A stretch of DNA of 8,172 nt from Phycisphaerales bacterium (GTDB taxonomy: Bacteria; Planctomycetota; Phycisphaerae; Phycisphaerales; SM1A02), in contig JAKVBR010000070.1 of NCBI GenBank assembly GCA_022447165.1, forward strand, positions 1 to 8,172, read 5' to 3'. Position numbers and translations under genes: made by a program. The notes beneath the pieces are model-generated. The model worked only from the letters and a program-made list of their open reading frames with translations. It did not search any database and had not been told where the DNA came from. Below are positions 1-4,963 of the stretch, in pieces. Position 1 is the stretch's first letter. Every line of letters begins with the position of its first letter.

Positions 1-772
1 TGTTTCCGGAACAGAGATTCGTCGTCCTCACGGTCAATTGAAGTCGGATGATGCTAATCCAGTTTTTGGCACGTGCAAACTTCTTGATTATGAACTTGAA
101 TTCGGTGCATTCATCGGTTCAGGAAATGCGATGGGCGAAAGAATCACAATGGCTGAAGCGATGGACAAGTTGTTTGGGATTGTGATTCTCAACGATTGGT
201 CTGCTCGCGATGTTCAAAAGTGGGAGTATCAGCCGCTTGGACCCTTCAATGCGAAAAACTTCGCAACGACTATTAGCCCTTGGATTGTCACAATCGATGC
301 GCTCGCTCCATTTAGAACAAGTGGCCCAATGCGTTTTGAAGGCGATCCAGAAATCCTTGACTATCTTAAGCCAGTCACAGATGACGTCCTTGATGTTCAA
401 TGTTCGGTATCGCTCTCTTCATCTTCAATGCGAGACCAAGGTATGGAAACGCAGCAATTGACGCAATCGACATTAAGTCATCTAACTTGGACATTTGCTC
501 AAATGCTCGTGCATCACACAAGCACTGGCTGCCCAATGAATAGCGGTGATCTCATCGGAAGTGGCACAATTAGTGGTGAAACAAAGGACAGCCGTGGGTG
601 TTTACTTGAACTGACATGGCGAGGCACTGAACCAGTCCAACTTGCAGATGGTAGCGAACGAAAGTTCCTTCAAGATGGTGACGAATTGACAATCAACGCT
701 TGGTGTGAGCGTGAAGGAGCGATTCGCATCGGATTTGGTGCTTGCAGAGGCGTCGTTACGCCTGCACAGTAA
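1..772 (+). CDS. fahA: Fumarylacetoacetase (fumarylacetoacetate hydrolase), C-terminal part, 5' end cut by window
   Basis: This enzyme hydrolyses fumarylacetoacetate to fumarate and acetoacetate, the last step of tyrosine catabolism, in the cytoplasm. The frame is open from the first full codon at base 2, so the true start lies upstream of the window and no internal start should be used. The first visible residues, VSGTEIRRPHGQ, match the conserved core of eukaryotic-type FAH. The metal-binding pair E-L-E is encoded at 92-100 (LDYELEFGAF; human E199 and E201). NDWSARDVQKWEYQPLGPF supplies the third acidic ligand (codon 194-196, human D233) and the R and Q that follow it. The lysine of AKNFATT matches human K253, and SGTISGETKDSRGCLLELTWRGTEP and the RKFLQDGDELTI tail are also family-typical. 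The N-terminal SH3-like domain, the first Asp ligand and the catalytic His lie outside the window. The neighbouring hmgA and hppD supply earlier steps of the same pathway, on the opposite strand and convergent. Confidence 0.96.
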   Translation, partial: VSGTEIRRPHGQLKSDDANPVFGTCKLLDYELEFGAFIGSGNAMGERITMAEAMDKLFGIVILNDWSARDVQKWEYQPLGPFNAKNFATTISPWIVTIDALAPFRTSGPMRFEGDPEILDYLKPVTDDVLDVQCSVSLSSSSMRDQGMETQQLTQSTLSHLTWTFAQMLVHHTSTGCPMNSGDLIGSGTISGETKDSRGCLLELTWRGTEPVQLADGSERKFLQDGDELTINAWCEREGAIRIGFGACRGVVTPAQ

Positions 773-781
773 GTGTTTTTT
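743..781 (+). terminator. Weak candidate terminator hairpin at the fahA end
   Basis: A 6-bp inverted repeat, AGGCGT (748-753) and ACGCCT (758-763), has a CGTT loop. TGC (743-745) and GCA (764-766) can add three pairs across a 2-base bulge. A run of six T follows at 776-781, just after the fahA stop. The gap of 9-10 bases between stem and T-run is longer than in classical intrinsic terminators, and the hairpin lies inside the coding end. I rate it as possible only. On the minus strand the hairpin is not followed by a T-run, so it does not look like a terminator for hmgA. Confidence 0.3.
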
Positions 782-782
782 C

Positions 783-2012
783 TTACCAAGTGTCAGCAGT
801 ATCAGTTGGTTCGCCATTTCCGTTTGACGGTTTCCAATCTGCCCATGATTGTGGATACTCAGGGTCATCAATTCCCAGTGCTGCCTTCGTTGGGTAGAGT
901 GGTCTGAACGTATCGCACATCACAGCGAGTTCATCGGTCCATTTTGCGCCGAGTGATTTTTCAATCGTGCCTGGATGCGGTCCGTGCGGAATACCTTGCG
1001 GATGCAAACTCAGCGAGCCAGAGTTGATTCCTTTTCTTGCTTTGTAGTTGCCTTCTACATAATAAAGAACTTCATCACTGTCGAGATTGCTGTGGTGATA
1101 AGGAACCGGAATCGCAAGTTCGTGGAAGTCGAGCATTCTTGGGCAGAATGAGCAAATGACAAAGTTATGTGCCTCAAATGTCTGATGTGTTGGAGGAGGC
1201 ATGTGAACTTTTCCGACAATCGGTGAAAAGTCATCGATGTTGAAGCAGTAGGGGTAGTAACAGCCATCCCATCCAATAACATCAAGCGGATGGTAATCAT
1301 AAATGTATGAGTGAATGCAGTTGCGCGCTTTTATGCGGACTTCAAACTCTCCTGCTTCATCAAAAGTGAGCGGTAGTGTGGGCAATCGCAAATCGCGTTC
1401 GCAATAAGGTGCGTGTTCGAGAAACTGGCTCGTCTTCTTTGAAATGTATCTTGGTGGTGGAAGAATGTGACTTGCATTCATTGTTTCGATGCATAGGAAT
1501 CGATTTTCAGGTCCATCTTTTGGTGCATCATTGAATACCATTTTGTAAATGACACCCTTTGGAACAATAATGTAATCCTTGTCGTGGAATTCAAGCGTTC
1601 CCATGCTCGTGTACATCGTTCCAGAGCCATGATGAATAAACAAGCACTCGTCACCACTTCCATTTTTGTAGAAATACTCCATTGACTCACTTGGAACGCA
1701 GACGCTCATTTCACAGTCTTCATTACCAAACAAAACAACGCGTCCTGTCACAGGGTCGCCATTTGGTTTCATTTCCATTGACTTAAGGTGACGCATTCGC
1801 ATCACGTCTGTTTCAACGTACTCTGCTTTTGTTGAGTAAAGCGTCTTCCAACCCGTTACTTGCGTAGGGGGGTGGATGTGATACATCGTTGATGTTGGAC
1901 CAACGAAACCCTCGGTTCCAAAAACTTCTTCAGAATACAACTCGCCATCGGGTCGGCGAAACTGAATGTGACGTTTTGAAGGAATGTCTCCAAGTGAAGT
2001 GTAATAAGGCAT
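783..2012 (-). CDS. hmgA: Homogentisate 1,2-dioxygenase
   Basis: This non-haem Fe(II) enzyme opens the ring of homogentisate with O2 to give maleylacetoacetate. The protein has 409 residues, the shorter bacterial form (the human enzyme is about 445). The N-terminus MPYYTSLGDIPSKRHIQFRRPDGELYSEE is typical of that form. The C-terminal cupin carries the probable iron ligands: H307 and E314 in PYHHSNLDSDEVLYYVEGNY, and H343 in IPHGPHPG (by comparison with human H335, E341 and H371). The H-to-E spacing is one residue longer than in the human protein, so H306 versus H307 is not settled by eye. The ATG at 2012 is preceded by an AAGG ribosome site at 8 bases. The gene lies 23 bases downstream of hppD on the same strand, so the two are probably cotranscribed. 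It runs head-on into fahA, whose stop is 10 bases away. Confidence 0.96.
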   Translation of the reverse strand: MPYYTSLGDIPSKRHIQFRRPDGELYSEEVFGTEGFVGPTSTMYHIHPPTQVTGWKTLYSTKAEYVETDVMRMRHLKSMEMKPNGDPVTGRVVLFGNEDCEMSVCVPSESMEYFYKNGSGDECLFIHHGSGTMYTSMGTLEFHDKDYIIVPKGVIYKMVFNDAPKDGPENRFLCIETMNASHILPPPRYISKKTSQFLEHAPYCERDLRLPTLPLTFDEAGEFEVRIKARNCIHSYIYDYHPLDVIGWDGCYYPYCFNIDDFSPIVGKVHMPPPTHQTFEAHNFVICSFCPRMLDFHELAIPVPYHHSNLDSDEVLYYVEGNYKARKGINSGSLSLHPQGIPHGPHPGTIEKSLGAKWTDELAVMCDTFRPLYPTKAALGIDDPEYPQSWADWKPSNGNGEPTDTADTW

Positions 2013-2020
2013 AACTTGTA

Positions 2021-2024
2021 CCTT
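2021..2024 (-). promoter_or_regulatory. Ribosome binding site of hmgA
   Basis: On the minus strand AAGG (complement of CCTT at 2021-2024) lies 8 bases before the hmgA ATG (2012-2010), inside the 23-base hppD-hmgA gap. It supports the chosen hmgA start and independent ribosome entry on the shared transcript. Confidence 0.6.
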
Positions 2025-2035
2025 ATCAGATTGAC

Positions 2036-3229
2036 TTAGAGGTTGCCCCTGCGTTCTTGCTCAAGTTCAAGTGCTTCAAAGAGCGCCTTAAAGTTGCCTT
2101 TTCCGAAGGATTGGCTGCCGCGACGGCAAATGATTTCGAAGAACAGCGTTGGGCGATCTTGTACTGGTCTTGTAAAGAGCTGAAGCAAGTAACCCTGATC
2201 ATCTCGGTCAATCAAGATGCCGAGGTCTTGGACAATCTTCTTCTCTTCTTCGATGTCACCAACTCGATCCCAAACGATTTCATAGTATTCCTTTGGAATA
2301 TCAAGGAAGTTCACGCCACGTCTTCGCAATTCGGCAATGGACTGAATGGCGTCGTTTGTTCTAAATGCAAGATGTTGAACACCAGGGGTGTCGTTGTGCC
2401 AATCAAGATACTCTTGAATCTGGCTCTTCCGCTTGCCTTCAGCGGGCTCATTGATCGGGAACTTAATCAGTCCGCCACCTGATGACATTACTTTTGACAT
2501 CAATGCTGAATATTCAGTTGAAATGTCTTCATCATCAAAGTGCTTAAACATTGAGAATTCAAGAACGTTTTCGTACCAATCTACGGCTTTGTTCATGCCA
2601 TCGAGTTCAACATTTCCGACGCAGTGGTCGAGGAATTTTAAACCACAAGGGTTGTCTTCATTAAACTTGTTGAGTGGATGCGTCATGGATGCAAAGCCAG
2701 GCAGGATTGTGTTGCCATGCTTCACATTCGGGAGTGCATAATTACCCGTTCGTGATACGAAAGAGTGAATGACTTGGCCATATGTTTTGATGCCCGCACG
2801 AGTGACTGTGCCATGGTCATCTTCAACGGTGTACGGTTCGTATGCAATTTCTGCCCCATTTTCAACGGCTCGATTGAATGCTTTTTCAGCATCGAACACT
2901 GTAAACGCGATGTCTTTAACGCCATCGCCATGAAGTCGAATGTGCTCTTGAGCTTCGTGGTCTTTTGAGAGACCAGTTGTCAAGATGATTCGGATGTTTC
3001 CCTGTGTAAGGAGGTATGACGCTTGTTCGCGATTGCCAGTCGTTAAATCCTCGTACTGAGTGACTTGGAAACCGAAGGCATATGCGTAGTAAAACGATGC
3101 TTGTTTGGCGTTGCCTACATAGATGCGAACGTGGTCAACATCGATGAGATGAAGTGGGTCGGTGCTTGATGTTGCTTCAGGAGCGGTGACTTCAACTGGC
3201 GTCGTTTGTTTTGTAGTGTTAGATGACAT
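2036..3229 (-). CDS. hppD: 4-hydroxyphenylpyruvate dioxygenase
   Basis: This enzyme converts 4-hydroxyphenylpyruvate, the transamination product of tyrosine, to homogentisate with O2 and Fe(II). The protein has 397 residues and two glyoxalase-fold (VOC) halves, starting near residue 28 (LIDVDHVRIYVGN) and near 199 (FLDHCVGNV). The three iron ligands are visible: H202 (LDHCVGNV), H286 (GVQHLAF) and E365 (LFFEIICR). Other family marks are IKFPINEPA (residues 255-263) and the C-terminal GKGNFKALFEALE, part of the helix that closes the active site. Residues 2-25 are a Ser/Thr/Pro-rich, probably disordered leader, which makes the protein slightly longer than many bacterial homologues. The start is supported by an AAGGA site 9 bases upstream. 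Hydroxymandelate synthase is a related alternative, but hmgA directly downstream and fahA nearby make HPPD much the better call. Confidence 0.97.
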   Translation of the reverse strand: MSSNTTKQTTPVEVTAPEATSSTDPLHLIDVDHVRIYVGNAKQASFYYAYAFGFQVTQYEDLTTGNREQASYLLTQGNIRIILTTGLSKDHEAQEHIRLHGDGVKDIAFTVFDAEKAFNRAVENGAEIAYEPYTVEDDHGTVTRAGIKTYGQVIHSFVSRTGNYALPNVKHGNTILPGFASMTHPLNKFNEDNPCGLKFLDHCVGNVELDGMNKAVDWYENVLEFSMFKHFDDEDISTEYSALMSKVMSSGGGLIKFPINEPAEGKRKSQIQEYLDWHNDTPGVQHLAFRTNDAIQSIAELRRRGVNFLDIPKEYYEIVWDRVGDIEEEKKIVQDLGILIDRDDQGYLLQLFTRPVQDRPTLFFEIICRRGSQSFGKGNFKALFEALELEQERRGNL

Positions 3230-3238
3230 CCGAATTAT

Positions 3239-3243
3239 TCCTT
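3239..3243 (-). promoter_or_regulatory. Ribosome binding site of hppD
   Basis: Minus-strand AAGGA (complement of TCCTT at 3239-3243) lies 9 bases before the hppD ATG at 3229. It fixes the start and shows that Shine-Dalgarno initiation is used in this genome. The divergent groES start, in contrast, has no such site. Confidence 0.7.
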
Positions 3244-3262
3244 TCGCTGTGTGGAATACCCC

Positions 3263-3290
3263 ATTGTAACGCTCAAAAGGTCGATTTGAA
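3263..3290 (-). promoter_or_regulatory. Putative sigma70-type promoter of hppD-hmgA
   Basis: On the minus strand TTCAAA (3290-3285, four of six bases like TTGACA) is followed after 16 bases by TACAAT (3268-3263, five of six like TATAAT). Transcription would start near 3256, giving a leader of about 26 bases that contains the AAGGA ribosome site. This is read by eye, and the -35 box is the weaker element. Confidence 0.45.
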
Positions 3291-3299
3291 AGTAAAAAG

Positions 3300-3327
3300 T
3301 GGCGAGAATCTCAAGGTCTCGTACAAT
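3300..3327 (+). promoter_or_regulatory. Putative promoter of the groES-aroA-ABC operon, possibly leaderless
   Basis: TACAAT at 3322-3327 is a good -10 box. A poor -35 candidate, TGGCGA (3300-3305), lies 16 bases upstream. Only 8 bases (3328-3335) separate the -10 box from the groES ATG, so the predicted transcription start falls at or within two bases of the A of the ATG. No Shine-Dalgarno sequence is placed to serve this start: the nearest AAGG (3313-3316) is 19 bases away and upstream of the -10 box. Confidence 0.4.
3303..3321. repeat. Short inverted repeat in the divergent promoter region (possible operator)
   Basis: CGAGA (3303-3307) and TCTCG (3317-3321) form 5-bp arms around a 9-base spacer centred at 3312. 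A second, nested symmetry, GAGA-A-TCTC, lies at 3304-3312. The repeat fills the spacer directly upstream of the plus-strand -10 box, a usual place for a repressor site. The arms are short and could arise by chance. Confidence 0.25.
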
Positions 3328-3335
3328 ACGCGGTT

Positions 3336-3656
3336 ATGAGCAATGCCGCGAGTAAATCTAAAACGATCGAAGTCGTAGAGCCCATCGGCGAACGTGTGCT
3401 TATCCGCAAGGATGAGGACAGGAAAGTCACCAAGGTCGGCATCCACCTTCCAGATAAGATTGAGATTCCAACACTCACAGGTCGCGTAGTGACTGTGAGC
3501 ACCGTTATCGAGAACAACCCTGATTACCCAATCAGTCAATATGACAAGGTGTTGTTTAACCCAAAACAGAGTATTCCAGTCGATTTCGAAGGGGACAACC
3601 GTTTGTATGTCGTCCCCATTGAAGATATCGTTGCTGTCTTTAGGCGAGATCCGTGA
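3336..3656 (+). CDS. GroES-like co-chaperonin (Cpn10 family)
   Basis: GroES forms the heptameric lid of the GroEL folding chamber in the cytoplasm. This 106-residue protein is slightly longer than the usual 95-100. The Cpn10 fold is recognisable from residue 13 on: VEPIGERVLIRKDE; then a mobile-loop-like stretch (about 24-40) ending in GIHLPD, where I36-H37-L38 occupy the place of the hydrophobic IVL tripeptide that contacts GroEL; then LTGRVVTVS (47-55), the YDKVLFNP turn (69-76) and the C-terminal strand LYVVPIEDIVAVF (90-102). The first 10 residues are a polar extension. The ATG at 3336 is the first usual start in a frame open from 3270, and it lacks a Shine-Dalgarno site. There is no groEL in the window, and the gene overlaps aroA by four bases. 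It may be a paralogue rather than the main groES, so I give no symbol. Confidence 0.85.
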   Translation: MSNAASKSKTIEVVEPIGERVLIRKDEDRKVTKVGIHLPDKIEIPTLTGRVVTVSTVIENNPDYPISQYDKVLFNPKQSIPVDFEGDNRLYVVPIEDIVAVFRRDP

Positions 3657-4963
3657 GTAAAAAAAATTCGGGATTGGCAGCAGAGTCAGTCCCACCATTA
3701 AAGCGAATTGGAAGTCGCGTATTGCGAGTTCCCGGCTCTAAAAGTTTAACGCTTAGGGCTACGGTCCTTGGAGCACTTGGTGCAGGTAGGTCGGTGCTCA
3801 CTGCGCCGCTTGAATCTGATGACACCTTGCTTCTTGCAGAAGCATTGCAAGCAATTGGTGTTGGCGTAAAGTGGACACCAAACAAGTTAGTGCTTCACGG
3901 TGTCGATGGAAAACCAAGGCATGGCGCTTCGGTCAACCTTGGGGCTGGCGGGACGCCTTCTAGAATCATGATTGCAGTTGGTGCTTTGTCTGAAGAGCCC
4001 TTGACTGTTGATGGTGATAGTCGAATGCGAAGCAGACCCGTTGGCGAGTTGACGAAGCTCCTCACAACATTGAAAGCAAGTTGTGAAGGCGAATCATTGC
4101 CAGTGACAGTGAGTAAAGGCGATTGTTCTGGTGGACTGCTTGACATACCAGCTACAAAATCAAGTCAGTTTATCTCAGCATTGTTATTGATAGCGCCTTA
4201 TTTATCTGGCGGGCTCACGCTTCGATGTGAAAAGCCAGTGACATCGAGTACATACATTGATTTAACTGTTGAGACGCTTAAAACTTTTGGTGTTTCAGCG
4301 GCGATGACTGAGCATGATGACTATCTTGAAATTGTAGTGCCAGAAACACGGCTAACGCATCGAGAATTAGATATAGAACCCGACGCAAGTTCAGCAGTTT
4401 ACTTCGCGGCAATTGCTGCAATTCATGAGGGGATGGCTGTCACGCTTGAAGGGCTATCCCTTGATTCATCTCAGCCGGACATGGAAGCGATTCGCTTGCT
4501 TGTAAAAGCAGGCGCAACACTTGAAGAAGTAGAGCACGGAGTAAAAGTTACTGGAACTGGAACGATTCGCGCATTCGGTGATTTGGATGCGTCAGGATTT
4601 CCGGATGCCTCACTTTGCCTCGCCGCTGTTGCGGCGTTTGCAGATGGTCCATCGCGCATTTATGGACTAGAAACATTGCCAATCAAAGAATCTGATCGAA
4701 TTGAAGTGATGGCAAAATCGCTAGCCCTCGCTGGTTGTGGAGTTGCATCAAGCGATTCAGATTTACGGATTTCGCCACTTGTCGATGGTTCATCGCCAAT
4801 TGCTATTGACCCAATGAATGATCACCGAATTGCCATGTCGATGGCGGTGTTAGGTACAAAAAGGGGGAATCTATCGATTGTCGACCCGAGCTGCGTGTCA
4901 AAAAGTTATCCCACCTTCTGGAAGGACCTTCGTAAAATATACGAAGGCAAAAATGAATCATGA
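3653..4963 (+). CDS. aroA: 3-phosphoshikimate 1-carboxyvinyltransferase (EPSP synthase)
   Basis: This enzyme joins shikimate-3-phosphate and phosphoenolpyruvate to EPSP, the sixth step of chorismate synthesis. It has 436 residues, the normal length. Family motifs run in order: PGSKSLTLRA with K30, S31 and R35; LGAGGTPSR (96-104, the PEP loop); RMRSRP (124-129); KSSQFISALLL (169-179, shikimate phosphate binding); FPDASL with D318 (E. coli D313); IKESDR with K345, E346 and R349; DHRIAM with R392 (E. coli R386); and VSKSYP with K417 (E. coli K411). All main charged catalytic residues are therefore present, but the loops differ from E. coli (SNR to TLR, GNAGTA to GAGGTP). The start is GTG, overlapping the groES stop as GTGA, with a weak AGG site 8 bases upstream. 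The last codons overlap the next gene as ATGA and carry a hairpin. Confidence 0.95.
   Translation: MSKKNSGLAAESVPPLKRIGSRVLRVPGSKSLTLRATVLGALGAGRSVLTAPLESDDTLLLAEALQAIGVGVKWTPNKLVLHGVDGKPRHGASVNLGAGGTPSRIMIAVGALSEEPLTVDGDSRMRSRPVGELTKLLTTLKASCEGESLPVTVSKGDCSGGLLDIPATKSSQFISALLLIAPYLSGGLTLRCEKPVTSSTYIDLTVETLKTFGVSAAMTEHDDYLEIVVPETRLTHRELDIEPDASSAVYFAAIAAIHEGMAVTLEGLSLDSSQPDMEAIRLLVKAGATLEEVEHGVKVTGTGTIRAFGDLDASGFPDASLCLAAVAAFADGPSRIYGLETLPIKESDRIEVMAKSLALAGCGVASSDSDLRISPLVDGSSPIAIDPMNDHRIAMSMAVLGTKRGNLSIVDPSCVSKSYPTFWKDLRKIYEGKNES
4914..4947 (+). promoter_or_regulatory. Hairpin sequestering the ribosome site of the ABC exporter gene
   Basis: CCTTCGTA (4927-4934) and TACGAAGG (4940-4947) form a perfect 8-bp stem with an AAATA loop. 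The 3' arm ends in GAAGG (4943-4947), the only Shine-Dalgarno-like sequence before the ABC gene ATG (4960), 12 bases away. Upstream lie two more matching arms, CCTTC (4914-4918) and GAAGG (4921-4925), so alternative pairings are possible. All of it is inside aroA, so ribosomes finishing aroA would melt it. No T-run follows, so it is not a terminator. Confidence 0.55.

Noticed and set aside
2057..2482. A 141-residue plus-strand open frame opposite hppD
   Set aside because: The translation resembles no family I know and lies wholly antisense to a strongly conserved HPPD frame; it is a shadow of that gene.
3303..3321. The inverted repeat with a 9-base spacer upstream of groES read as a CIRCE (HrcA) element
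   Set aside because: The spacer length fits, but CIRCE arms are TTAGCACTC and GAGTGCTAA; the arms here are CGAGA and TCTCG, in the opposite sense and much shorter.
3286..3327. TTGAAA (3286-3291) paired with TACAAT (3322-3327) as a plus-strand promoter
   Set aside because: The spacer would be 30 bases, far outside the 16-18 range; TTGAAA has no good -10 box at the right distance.
3273..3698. A 141-residue minus-strand open frame covering groES
   Set aside because: It is antisense to a recognisable Cpn10 gene and to the aroA start, its residues show no domain, and it would overlap the divergent promoter region; it is a shadow.
4927..4947. The aroA-end hairpin as an intrinsic terminator
   Set aside because: No T-run follows on either strand, and the next gene starts 13 bases later with an overlapping stop/start, so termination here makes no sense.
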